A DNA stretch of 9,861 bases, from positions 1 to 9,861 of the forward strand of contig JAEYFO010000113.1 of the NCBI GenBank assembly GCA_023402915.1, in the 5' to 3' direction. Every line of letters begins with the position of its first letter. The stretch's first letter is position 1. Source of the DNA: Bacillota bacterium. GTDB taxonomy: Bacteria; Bacillota; Clostridia; Christensenellales; CALWSW01. A model generated the notes under the pieces. It was not told the origin of the DNA. It ran no database searches and saw only the letters and a list, made by a program, of their open reading frames with translations. This document shows, piece by piece, positions 1 through 7,459 of this stretch. The position numbers and the translations under genes are program-made.

Positions 1-1169
1 AGATGGCGGTGGGGCAGCACGAAAGAGAGGTCGCCGGGCACGGCCGTCTTGAGCGTGGGGCGGGTGGTGGACTTGGCCAGACGGGACACGTCCGTGCGCC
101 GTCCCTTGAGCAGGTCGCCCAGGCGCTGCACCATGATGCCGCCGCCGGTGAGCATATTGCCCAGCTGGGCGATGTAATTGCCGTAGCGGATGGGCTCGTT
201 GAACGGCTGGGTGAAGCGGGTGGAAACCAGCATAGCGAAGTTGGTGTTTTCCGTGTGCTTGTCCGCGTCGTGATAGCTGTGGCCGTTGACCACGGCGATG
301 CCGCCCTCGTAATGCTCCTCTGAAACGATGCCGCCGGGATTCATGCAGAACGTGCGCACCTTGCTCTCAAACGTGTCGGAATAATAGACCAGCTTGGCCT
401 CGTAAAGGTGCTTCGTCAGATGATCCATGACGGAGTTGGGGCATTCGACGCGCACGCCGATGTCCACTTCGTTGTTGTCGGTGGAAAGGCCCAGCGCTTT
501 GGCTTCTTCGCTGAGCCACTCCGCGCCGCCGCGGCCGGGCGCCGTGACTACATAGGGGGCATACACGTCCTCCATGCCCGTTTTGCCGCTCAAACGCACG
601 CCGACGGCCTTGCCGTTTTCCACCAGAATGTGCTCTGCGCTCGTCAGCTCGCGGAACGTGAAGCCGGGCTGTGCCGCCAGATATTCGTACATGCCGCGCA
701 GCACGTCGAAGGCGTATTCCGTGCCCATGTGGCGGACGGGGCAGCGGACGAGATAGATGTTGTGCTTGCTGCACTCGTAGGCGATCTCGCCGACCATGGG
801 GTCGTCTTTTCCGTGAACGGTATCCGGCGCGCCGAAGTGCGTATAGATGCTGTCGGCATAATTGATGAGGTCCTGCGCCTTTTCTTCGGACATATATTTG
901 GTGATATGGCCGCCCACCTCGCTCGAAAGGGAGAGCTTCCCATCGGAAAACGCGCCTGCGCCCGACCAGCCGCACATGATGGCGCAGGGCTTGCAGCCGA
1001 CGCATTTTCCCGTCGTGCGCGCCGGGCAGACGCGGCTGTCAATGCTGCGCCCCGCGTCCACCAGCAGGATCTTCGTGCCGGGCGCTTCTTTCGTCAGCTC
1101 CAGCGCCGTAAAAATGCCCGCCGGGCCCGCGCCGATGATGATAACGTCGTATTGGGTCTTGTGTGTCAT
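1..1169 (-). CDS. NAD(P)/FAD-dependent oxidoreductase, COG2509-like, C-terminus cut by window edge
   Basis: 389 codons are readable from ATG at 1169 to the window edge, with no stop reached; I infer that several tens of residues are missing. The N-terminus carries the Rossmann dinucleotide motif GAGPAG at residues 13-18 after a hydrophobic beta strand (DVIIIG), with an acidic residue ending the second strand (LLVDAG, D38), as in FAD-binding folds. A cysteine cluster follows (C48, C56, C59, C62, C66), then GAGAFSDGKL, and a second FAD-domain segment (VVTAPGRGG) near residue 210. This layout matches the uncharacterised FAD-dependent dehydrogenase family COG2509 common in Clostridia; the substrate is unknown. 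The start is supported by AAAGGCGG at 1177-1184, 7 bases upstream. It is transcribed away from the DUF6054-like gene from a consensus promoter at 1311-1339. The family is fairly sure from recalled motifs; the reaction is not. Confidence 0.85.
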   Translation of the reverse strand, partial: MTHKTQYDVIIIGAGPAGIFTALELTKEAPGTKILLVDAGRSIDSRVCPARTTGKCVGCKPCAIMCGWSGAGAFSDGKLSLSSEVGGHITKYMSEEKAQDLINYADSIYTHFGAPDTVHGKDDPMVGEIAYECSKHNIYLVRCPVRHMGTEYAFDVLRGMYEYLAAQPGFTFRELTSAEHILVENGKAVGVRLSGKTGMEDVYAPYVVTAPGRGGAEWLSEEAKALGLSTDNNEVDIGVRVECPNSVMDHLTKHLYEAKLVYYSDTFESKVRTFCMNPGGIVSEEHYEGGIAVVNGHSYHDADKHTENTNFAMLVSTRFTQPFNEPIRYGNYIAQLGNMLTGGGIMVQRLGDLLKGRRTDVSRLAKSTTRPTLKTAVPGDLSFVLPHRH

Positions 1170-1253
1170 GGGAGTTCCGCCTTTCCGCAGGAGAAGCGCG
1201 TTAAACTCGCTGCGCCCCGCCGCGTTTTGCTTTGTTTTTTATTGGAACGAGCA

Positions 1254-1290
1254 ATTTTTTGCCGAATTTTTTTGCCGAATTTTTTGCACG
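1254..1290. repeat. Three near-tandem 12-13 bp AT-rich units in the oxidoreductase leader
   Basis: On the plus strand the unit ATTTTTTGCCGA occurs at 1254-1265, again with one extra T at 1266-1278, and a third time with a changed end (ATTTTTTGCACG) at 1279-1290. The units lie between the inferred transcription start and the ribosome binding site of the oxidoreductase gene, so they would be transcribed as A-rich repeats. No function is known to me. Confidence 0.7.
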
Positions 1291-1310
1291 TTTTTCAGGC
1301 ACCGCGGGCT

Positions 1311-1339
1311 ATTATATCCCCCATTCCCGTTTCTGTCAA
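1311..1339 (-). promoter_or_regulatory. Consensus sigma-A promoter for the FAD oxidoreductase gene
   Basis: On the minus strand, TTGACA (1339-1334) and TATAAT (1316-1311) are separated by exactly 17 bases, a perfect match to the housekeeping promoter. The sequence upstream of the -35 box is rich in A and T tracts, resembling an UP element. Transcription would start near 1304, giving a leader of about 135 bases before the ATG at 1169. The leader contains three near-tandem copies of a TTTTTTGCC-type unit (1254-1290). Confidence 0.85.
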
Positions 1340-1362
1340 CCGAAGTTTTTCAAAATCTTCGG
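1340..1362. promoter_or_regulatory. 23-bp imperfect palindrome between divergent promoters, candidate operator
   Basis: Arms CCGAAG (1340-1345) and CTTCGG (1357-1362) pair perfectly. Inside them there is one T-T mismatch, then TTTT against AAAA around a central C at 1351, so 10 of 11 position pairs match. It abuts the -35 box of the leftward promoter and ends 25 bases before the -35 box of the rightward promoter, a natural place for a regulator controlling both. It is also followed by ATTTTTTC on the plus strand, so it could instead act as a weak rightward terminator. Confidence 0.5.
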
Positions 1363-1387
1363 ATTTTTTCGTTTTCAGTTTCTTGAT

Positions 1388-1416
1388 TTGACAATGCGCT
1401 TCCCCCGTTTTACAAT
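1388..1416 (+). promoter_or_regulatory. Near-consensus sigma-A promoter for the DUF6054-like gene
   Basis: TTGACA (1388-1393) and TACAAT (1411-1416) are separated by 17 bases. Transcription would start near 1423, leaving a leader of about 65 bases that contains two AGTTCAA copies and a strong ribosome binding site, AAAGGAGG at 1471-1478. Confidence 0.85.
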
Positions 1417-1487
1417 GAAGGCAAGTTCAAGGCAGATTTCCCGGTTCCCGGCAGTTCAAACCACTTTCAAAAAGGAGGTTCCTTTCC

Positions 1488-1832
1488 ATGGCAAAATTCG
1501 AAAGCACGCTGACCGGTTCGTTCGATTCCACCCTCTCCCATCTGGAAAACCGGATCATCCAAAGCGGCGAAACCGTCAATCTGGTGGATGCTTCCGATTT
1601 TTCCGCCGGGGACGTGCGCTGCGCCGTCCGGGTCTACGATAAATATTTTATGCGAAACGGCAACCGCGCAAGCCTGACGCTCACGCTGGCCGGGCAGGGA
1701 ACGAACCTGTTCGTCAGCGCCATCGGGGCGGGCGGCGGCAGCGGCATCGTGTTTAATTTCAGCCTGGGCGCGGAACGCTCCATGGTTTCGGTGGTGGAGC
1801 GGGCGGTGGACGAGCTCAAAAGCGGACGGTAA
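1488..1832 (+). CDS. Small DUF6054-like protein of unknown function
   Basis: 114 residues, soluble, with no signal peptide or membrane segment. The opening MAKFE..LTG.FD, the central DVRCAVRVYDKY (residues 42-53) and the glycine-rich GAGGGSG (80-86) match what I recall of the DUF6054 family found in Firmicutes; no biochemical role is known to me. The pattern of alternating beta strands (SLTLTLAG, LFVSAIG, GIVFNFSLG) followed by a C-terminal helix (residues 94-110) suggests a compact alpha/beta fold. The start is well supported: AAAGGAGG lies 9 bases upstream of the ATG. It has its own promoter and is the only plausible plus-strand gene in the window, divergent from the oxidoreductase and convergent with the liv operon, so it is probably monocistronic. 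The gene is certain; the family name is likely, from memory. Confidence 0.85.
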   Translation: MAKFESTLTGSFDSTLSHLENRIIQSGETVNLVDASDFSAGDVRCAVRVYDKYFMRNGNRASLTLTLAGQGTNLFVSAIGAGGGSGIVFNFSLGAERSMVSVVERAVDELKSGR

Positions 1833-1972
1833 GAGTTTGTCGCTTTCATTCTGTTTGGAAAGGCAGCGCACAGCGTCGTTTTTTCAAAGCGTCCTGCCCT
1901 TCCTTTTCTCGAATCGAAAGTTTCAGCTTGAATCAACAAGTCAAGCGCAAATCACTTTCCCCTTGGTTTTCC

Positions 1973-2000
1973 GCCCCCTGTCTTTGCGCAGGGGGCTTTG
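1973..2000 (+). terminator. Hairpin terminator candidate for the DUF6054-like gene
   Basis: GCCCCCTG (1973-1980) pairs with CAGGGGGC (1989-1996) around an 8-base loop and is followed by TTTG, then TAAATTTT. The 8-bp stem is strong, but the T tract is short and interrupted. It lies about 140 bases past the stop codon. Confidence 0.6.
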
Positions 2001-2075
2001 TAAATTTTCGGCTTGCAGCTTTTTCCGCATTTTCAAATTTCATAGTTTCAAAAATTTCAAAAACCTTTCCCCACA

Positions 2076-2112
2076 AAAACGGCGCAGAGAGAGCCATTCG
2101 CTTTCCTGCGCC
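2076..2112 (-). terminator. Intrinsic terminator of the liv operon
   Basis: Read on the minus strand, GGCGCAG (2112-2106) pairs with CTGCGCC (2087-2081), and an inner GAAAG/CTCTC stretch extends the stem; the sequence then runs into GTTTTTG. It lies about 40 bases past the livF stop. The plus-strand side also runs into ATTTGTTTGTTTT, so it may work in both directions. Confidence 0.75.
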
Positions 2113-2153
2113 ATTTGTTTGTTTTGGAATGTTCTGTCCGCTTCCGGACGGGA

Positions 2154-2867
<714 letters not shown>

Positions 2868-2868
2868 C

Positions 2869-3630
2869 TTACTCACCTCCCAGATAAGCCGCGATGACCT
2901 TCGGATCGCTGCGCACTTCTTCCGGCTTGCCCGCGGCGATGATCATGCCGTAATCGAGCACCACCAGACGCTCGCAGATGCCCATGACGAAGCTCATGTC
3001 GTGCTCGATGAGCAAAATGGAGATCTGGAACCGGTCGCGGATGAGCTTGATGGTTTCCATCAGCTCTTTGGTTTGCGTGGGGTTCATGCCCCCCGCCGGT
3101 TCGTCCAGCAGCAGAACCTTCGGATCGGTCGCCAGCGCGCGGGCGATCTCCAGCTTGCGCTGCTGACCATAGGGCAGGTTGGACGCGCGGGTGTCGGCGT
3201 ACTGTTCCAGATCGAACACCCGAAGCAGCTCCCGGGCCTTCTCTTCCACCCGCTGCTCCTCTTTCCAATAGGAAGGCAGGCGCAAAATGGCGGCCAGCGC
3301 GGAATAGTGCATCTGGCTGTTCATGGCGATCTTGACGTTATCGATCACGGAAAGATACTTGAACAGGCGGATGTTCTGGAACGTGCGGGCGATGCCGTGC
3401 TGCGTGATCTCGTAGGTCTTTTTGCCGACGATGCTGCTGCCCTCCAGCTCGATCGTGCCCTCCGTGGGAAGATACACGTCGGTCAAAAGGTTGAACACCG
3501 TGGTCTTGCCGGCGCCGTTCGGGCCGATCAGGCCGACGATCTCGCCGTTTTCAATGGTGATCTGAACATCCTTGAGGGCGCGAAGTCCGCCGAACGCAAT
3601 GCCCAGATTTTTGACTTCCAGCAGTGCCAT
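2869..3630 (-). CDS. livG: Branched-chain amino acid-type ABC transporter ATP-binding protein LivG
   Basis: 253 residues, full family length. It is the first cytoplasmic ATPase of the importer. Motifs in order: Walker A GPNGAGKT (36-43), Q-loop RTFQN (Q85), the LivG-type signature LPYGQQRKLEIARAL (from residue 152), Walker B LLLDEP (162-167), and switch histidine IEHD (H200). The segment around residues 100-125 is the LivG-type helical insertion. ATG 3630 directly follows the livM stop, with GGAGG at 3643-3639 eight bases upstream inside livM, so expression is tied to livM. All catalytic residues are present. Confidence 0.96.
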   Translation of the reverse strand: MALLEVKNLGIAFGGLRALKDVQITIENGEIVGLIGPNGAGKTTVFNLLTDVYLPTEGTIELEGSSIVGKKTYEITQHGIARTFQNIRLFKYLSVIDNVKIAMNSQMHYSALAAILRLPSYWKEEQRVEEKARELLRVFDLEQYADTRASNLPYGQQRKLEIARALATDPKVLLLDEPAGGMNPTQTKELMETIKLIRDRFQISILLIEHDMSFVMGICERLVVLDYGMIIAAGKPEEVRSDPKVIAAYLGGE

Positions 3631-4707
3631 TTAGCGCACCTCCCCTTCGGTTTTTTCTTCGGGCTTTGCCGCTTCCGCAGCAGGAACCGTTTCTGCTTTT
3701 TTCGCCTTGAAGAGCGTCCGCTTGATCCAGCGGCCAAAGCCGGCGATGGACATTTCGGAACGACCCAGCAGGCCGCCCGGACGGAACAGCATCATCAAAA
3801 TCAGCACCACCGAATACAGCAGCATACGGTAGTCCGCAAAGGCGCGCAGCGCTTCGGGCAGAACGGTCAGCACGATGGCCGCGATGGTCGATCCGGTGAT
3901 GGAGCCCATGCCGCCCAGAACGACCATGACCAGAATTTCAACGGAATAGTTGAAGTTGAACTTGCTCGGGGCGATGACGCCGATATAGTGGGCGTACAGG
4001 CCGCCCGCCACGCCCGCGAAGAACGCCGCCATGACGAACGCCGCCATTTTATAGTAGGTGGTGTGGATGCCCGCAGCTTCCGCCGCGATCTCGTCCTCGC
4101 GGATGGCCAGCACCGCACGGCCGTGGCGCGAGAGCATATAGGCGTAGATGATGTAGATCGTCAGCGCCGCCAGGATATACGTGCCGTTGAACGTCGTCAG
4201 CGACGGGATGTTTCGAAGGCCCAGCGCGCCGCCGGTGAAGTCCAGATTCAGGATCAGCACGCGGATGATCTCGCCAAAGCCCAACGTGATGATGGCCAGA
4301 TAGTCGCCCTTGAGGCGCAGGGCGTGAATGCCGATGATGACGCTGAACAGCGCGGCCACCAGACCGCCCAGCACCAGCGCCAGCACGAACGTCACGACGC
4401 CGCCGAAGCCCTCAAGGGGCAGGCCGGAATGGAGCGTGAACAGCGCCGCCGTATACGCGCCCACGGCCATGAAGCCCGCGTGCCCCAGCACCAGCTGGCC
4501 GAGGATGCCGGTCACCAGATTCAGGCTCACAGCCAGAATGATGTTGATGCACACCAGCGTCATGATGCCGGAGATATAGCGGTCGATCACGCCTGCGGAC
4601 GTGAGGATGTTGATGATGACATAGGCCGCCGCCACCAGAAGGAAGTTGATCAGATAGGACAGCAGCTTCTTTTTCATGTAGGGGGCCATTTTCGTTTTTT
4701 TGCTCAT
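3631..4707 (-). CDS. livM: Branched-chain amino acid-type ABC transporter permease LivM
   Basis: 358 residues, an integral membrane permease forming the channel with LivH. It starts with a basic patch (MSKKTKMAPYMKKK) and then runs through about nine hydrophobic segments between residues 14 and 320. The family signature is visible as GQLVLGHAGFMAVGAY (about 70-85), LKGDYLAIITLGFGEIIR (about 131-148), and the cytoplasmic coupling loop AIREDEIAAEAAGI (about 200-213) that docks on the ATPases. GGMGSITGS, LRAF and RPGGLLG are also typical. After about residue 320 there is a charged tail with an Ala/Glu/Pro-rich end (AETVPAAEAAKPEEK), not needed for transport in the family core. ATG 4707 has GGAGG 6 bases upstream, overlapping the livH stop. 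Confidence 0.95.
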   Translation of the reverse strand: MSKKTKMAPYMKKKLLSYLINFLLVAAAYVIINILTSAGVIDRYISGIMTLVCINIILAVSLNLVTGILGQLVLGHAGFMAVGAYTAALFTLHSGLPLEGFGGVVTFVLALVLGGLVAALFSVIIGIHALRLKGDYLAIITLGFGEIIRVLILNLDFTGGALGLRNIPSLTTFNGTYILAALTIYIIYAYMLSRHGRAVLAIREDEIAAEAAGIHTTYYKMAAFVMAAFFAGVAGGLYAHYIGVIAPSKFNFNYSVEILVMVVLGGMGSITGSTIAAIVLTVLPEALRAFADYRMLLYSVVLILMMLFRPGGLLGRSEMSIAGFGRWIKRTLFKAKKAETVPAAEAAKPEEKTEGEVR

Positions 4708-4717
4708 GATGCACCTC

Positions 4718-5599
4718 CTACACTTTTTCCTTGACGTTCTTGCCCATCAGGCCGGTGGGCTTGAAGAGCAGCACGACAATGAGGATGCCGAACACCACCG
4801 CGTCGGAGATATTCGACGAGATATAGCCCTTGGTCAGGCTTTCCGCAACGCCCATCGCCAGGCCGCCGATCATGGCGCCCGGAACGGAGCCGATGCCGCC
4901 GAGCACCGCCGCCACAAAGGCCTTCAGACCCAGCAGCGAGCCCATGTACGGCGTGATCTGCGGATAGGAGCCCATATACAATACGGCGCCCACGGCCGCC
5001 AGCGCGGAACCGATGGCAAACGTCACGGCGATGGTGCTGCCGGTGTTGATGCCCATCAGGCGCGCTGCGCCCGCATCCTCGGACACGGCGCGCATGGCCT
5101 TGCCGATCTTGGTCTTGTTGATGAGCAGCTGAAGAAGGATCATCACAACGACCGTCGCCGCAATGGTGATGATGGTCACATAGCTGACGGTCGTTCCGCC
5201 CAGCGCCACCGAACCGGAGGGGAAAAATCCGGGAACGGACTTGGCAGAAGAGGAGAACACCAGCTGCGAAAGGTTCTGAAGGAAAATGCTCACGCCGATG
5301 GCCGTGATCAGCAGAGAGATCCTCGGCGCTCCGGAATTGAGCAGACGGCTGTAGGCCAGTTTTTCGATCAGGATACCCGCCAGCGCGCAAAACGCCATGG
5401 AGATCAAGATGCTGAGCCACAGCGGCAGATTCAGCATGATGAGCGCCACATAAACCACGTATGCGCCCACCATGATGATGTCGCCATGGGCGAAGTTGAT
5501 CAGTTTGACAATGCCGTATACCATGCTGTAGCCCAGAGCCACCAGCGCGTAGATGCTTCCGGCATTGAGACCGTTGATAATCTGCGTGATAAAATTCAT
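4718..5599 (-). CDS. livH: Branched-chain amino acid-type ABC transporter permease LivH
   Basis: 293 residues from ATG 5599, or 297 from ATG 5611. This is the other membrane permease. The N-terminus QIINGLNAGSIYALVALGYS, followed by MVYGIVKLINFAHGDIIMVGAY, is the classic LivH signature; the coupling loop KAMRAVSEDAGAARLMGI (about 188-205) and VLGGIGSVPGAMIGG are also present. About eight hydrophobic segments are visible. I prefer ATG 5599: an AGGATGG stretch lies about 8 bases before it, the protein then opens MNFITQI as relatives do, and ATG 5611 would have its AGG directly touching the start codon. It is separated from livJ by about 308 bases containing a terminator, and coupled to livM by 10 bases. 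Confidence 0.94.
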   Translation of the reverse strand: MNFITQIINGLNAGSIYALVALGYSMVYGIVKLINFAHGDIIMVGAYVVYVALIMLNLPLWLSILISMAFCALAGILIEKLAYSRLLNSGAPRISLLITAIGVSIFLQNLSQLVFSSSAKSVPGFFPSGSVALGGTTVSYVTIITIAATVVVMILLQLLINKTKIGKAMRAVSEDAGAARLMGINTGSTIAVTFAIGSALAAVGAVLYMGSYPQITPYMGSLLGLKAFVAAVLGGIGSVPGAMIGGLAMGVAESLTKGYISSNISDAVVFGILIVVLLFKPTGLMGKNVKEKV

Positions 5600-5907
5600 A
5601 AACCACACCATCCTGCTGCGTTTCTTGAATGGGAACCCGACGGAAGCCCTCCGTGCCTTTTTTTCCTTGGAGCAGCGGCACGTTCGTTTCCGGTGAGAAG
5701 CAAGTCAAGCCTTCTTTTATCGTACCTTCTTTAATAAAAAAAAGAAAAAGAATGAAGAAGCAATGCGCCGAACGCGCGCTTTTTTCCACCGTCATGCCAC
5801 GGTACAAAAAAGCGTGCAGGCGCGGGGCCGCGGTTTTGTGCGGCCCCTTTGCTTGCACTGAACTTATTTGCCGGCTTGTTCGAACCGGAAAATCAGATTT
5901 TCCGTTC
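5600..5907. other. livJ-livH intergenic region, about 308 bases
   Basis: It holds the strong minus-strand terminator at 5806-5858 next to livJ, then an A/T-rich run (5720-5760, homopurine on the plus strand) and about 100 bases leading into livH. I looked for a second promoter for livH. TTGACT occurs at 5708-5703 on the minus strand but has no -10 box at the right distance, so livH is probably reached by read-through from livJ. No small gene is supportable. Confidence 0.55.
5806..5858 (-). terminator. Strong intrinsic terminator between livJ and livH
   Basis: On the minus strand GGGGCCGC (5847-5840) pairs with GCGGCCCC (5831-5824) around an 8-base loop. Outer arms GTGCA (5858-5854) and TGCAC (5818-5814) extend the structure, and six T residues follow (5811-5806). 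It lies 50 bases past the livJ stop and inside the operon, so it should lower transcription of livHMGF relative to livJ. Confidence 0.85.
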
Positions 5908-7077
5908 TTACTTGCTGAAGGTTTCGACGAACTTGTAGTTGCCGTCCGTGATGCTGGTGATGGCGGCGGACTTGATGGGGTTGCGCTCCGCGTCATAGGT
6001 CACATGACCGGTGATGCCCTGATAATCCGTCGTGCCCAGCGCTTCGATGATGGCGGCAGCATCGGTGGAGCCGGCCTTTTCGATGGCGGCGCACATGATC
6101 TTGGCAGCGTCATAGCCCAGGGCCGCGAACATGTTGGGCTTCTCGCCGTAGAGCTCTTCATACTTGGCCTTGAAGGCGACGAACGCTTCGTCCGTGCTCT
6201 CCATGGAGGCGTGGCAGCAGAAGAAGGAGCCTTCGAGCGTGCCGATGTTGGAAGGATCGATGGATTCGACCACGCTGTCCCAGCCGTCAGCGCCGAGCAG
6301 CACGGCGTTGATGCCGGCTTCGCGGGCCTGCGGGGCGATCAGGACGACGTCCTCATAGTATTCCGGCAGGAACAGCACTTCCGCGTCGGTGGCGGCGATC
6401 TTGGTTAGCTGCGCCTTGAAGTCCACGTCGCCGGAAGCATAGCCTTCCTTGGCAACGATCTCAACGCCCTGGTTGGCGGCTTCCGCCACGAACGCATCGG
6501 TCAGGCCGACGGAGTAGTCGCTGCCGGTATCGTAGAGGATGGCGGCCTTGGTGTAACCGAGCTTCTTGGCGTAAGCGGCCATCAGCTCGCCCTGGAAAGG
6601 ATCGATGAAGCAGGCGCGGAACACGTTCGTGCCGGCAGCGGTGATATCCTTGGCAGTACCGGTGGCGGTAATCATGGGCAGGTTATCCTTGGCAGCCTGC
6701 TGGGCAACGGCCAGGCAGGGGGTGGAGGTCACGTCGCCGACGAGCGCGACGATCTTATCGCTCTGCACCAGCTTGTTGTAGGCGTTGACCGCTTCGGTCG
6801 CGTCGCCCTTTTCGTCGTAGGGGATGTACTCGACCTGCTTGCCGAGCACGCCGCCCGCAGCGTTGATCTCATCGATCGCAATCTTCACGCCGTTGTTGGT
6901 GGCGATACCATACATGGAAACTTCGCCCGTCAGGGGAGCAAGACCGCCGATCTTGACCGTTTCGGCGTCAGCCGCACCGTTGCCCTCATCGGACGCGGCC
7001 GGCGCGCTGGAGCATCCGGCGAACACCGCCGTCATCATCGCACAGGCGGCCAGCAGAGCCATCATACGTTTTTTCAT
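5908..7077 (-). CDS. livJ: Branched-chain amino acid-type substrate-binding lipoprotein LivJ
   Basis: 389 residues from ATG 7077. It is the extracellular ligand-binding part of the importer, a type 1 periplasmic-binding fold related to E. coli LivJ/LivK. A lipoprotein signal is clear: MKKRMM, a hydrophobic core, and the lipobox FAGC with the lipidated cysteine at residue 22, then a Ser/Ala/Asp/Gly-rich linker. The mature domain begins VKIGGLAPLTGEVSMYG and shows GDVTSTPCLAVAQ and LPMITATGTAKDIT, which line the ligand cleft in relatives, then RACFIDPFQG and the second-lobe strand AILYDTGSDYSVGL. The start is set by GGAGG 8 bases upstream (7090-7086); an in-frame ATG at 7098 lies before that site and is rejected. 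It is first in the liv operon behind a promoter and structured leader. Ligand identity is not certain: leucine/isoleucine/valine is the default, but amides and other amino acids are used by relatives. Confidence 0.95.
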   Translation of the reverse strand: MKKRMMALLAACAMMTAVFAGCSSAPAASDEGNGAADAETVKIGGLAPLTGEVSMYGIATNNGVKIAIDEINAAGGVLGKQVEYIPYDEKGDATEAVNAYNKLVQSDKIVALVGDVTSTPCLAVAQQAAKDNLPMITATGTAKDITAAGTNVFRACFIDPFQGELMAAYAKKLGYTKAAILYDTGSDYSVGLTDAFVAEAANQGVEIVAKEGYASGDVDFKAQLTKIAATDAEVLFLPEYYEDVVLIAPQAREAGINAVLLGADGWDSVVESIDPSNIGTLEGSFFCCHASMESTDEAFVAFKAKYEELYGEKPNMFAALGYDAAKIMCAAIEKAGSTDAAAIIEALGTTDYQGITGHVTYDAERNPIKSAAITSITDGNYKFVETFSK

Positions 7078-7375
7078 TGTAGATTCCTCCTCGAACATGA
7101 AAACTTATGTCAAGACCGGTGTGATCCGGCCCGCATAACAATGCGGTTCACTTTTCCGAACATTCCGATTGATTTTGAAGCAATAAATTTCACTTCATTC
7201 ATATTTTTCCAAGGTAATGTTCGGATTTTTTGCCGTATTCCCTTGCAAACCGGAACTTTTCAGCTCCGATCCGCTCTGGAATATGTGTCATTATACAGCG
7301 CCCAATGCAGGATTACAAGTCAAAATTTCATATTTTTTGCTTTTCTTCCGCAAAATTTTTCCTGCCGCCCCGAAC
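7078..7375 (-). promoter_or_regulatory. livJ promoter region and structured leader
   Basis: This is about 300 bases without a gene. A perfect TATAAT (7295-7290 on the minus strand) has TTGTAA (7318-7313) 17 bases upstream, matching four of six -35 positions; TTGACT (7323-7318) is closer to consensus but 22 bases away. Transcription would start near 7283, giving a leader of about 205 bases. The leader contains a 10-bp inverted repeat, TCCGAACATT/AATGTTCGGA (minus 7225-7216 and 7164-7155), a CCGCAT/ATGCGG hairpin (7131-7146), and a second ATGTTCG copy (7098-7092) right beside the ribosome binding site. A long leader with competing pairings suggests post-initiation control, but no known riboswitch is recognised. 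Confidence 0.5.
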
Positions 7376-7421
7376 GCAAAACGCCGCAGTCCTCCCTTCC
7401 TTTCGGAAGAAGGCCGCGGCG
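7376..7421 (-). terminator. Intrinsic terminator after the HAD phosphatase gene
   Basis: On the minus strand CGCCGC (7421-7416) pairs with GCGGCG (7387-7382). Inside is a CCTTCTTCC/GGAAGGGAGG stem with one bulge, capped by a GAAA tetraloop, and the hairpin is followed by TTTT then GCG. The T tract is short, but the stem is long. It lies about 90 bases past the stop and separates the phosphatase unit from livJ. Confidence 0.65.
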
Positions 7422-7459
7422 CTGCGGTCGCTCCCCGCTTCCTTGCAGGGGGCGTTGTC

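Larger units (their letters stand above)
1833..2153. other. Convergent intergenic region, 321 bases, with terminators only
   Basis: This gap lies between the ends of the DUF6054-like gene and livF. It is AT-rich compared with the coding regions and contains no open frame with a ribosome binding site. It holds two hairpins: 1973-1996, oriented to stop rightward transcription, and 2076-2112, oriented to stop the liv transcript. I see nothing else supportable. Confidence 0.6.

Noticed and set aside
1254..1290. CRISPR-like array
   Set aside because: Units are 12-13 bases, directly joined and without spacers.
408..1391. Plus-strand open frame of 327 codons over the oxidoreductase
   Set aside because: It is antisense to a gene with clear FAD-binding motifs, and its codon pattern mirrors that gene's third positions.
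2868..2876. GTG start for livF at 2876
   Set aside because: The GTG overlaps the GGAGG binding site that serves ATG 2867.
5703..5708. TTGACT as a -35 box for a separate livH promoter
   Set aside because: No -10-like sequence is found 15-19 bases downstream.
7078..7098. Upstream ATG 7098 for livJ
   Set aside because: The GGAGG lies after it and spaces well to ATG 7077, which opens a standard lipoprotein signal.
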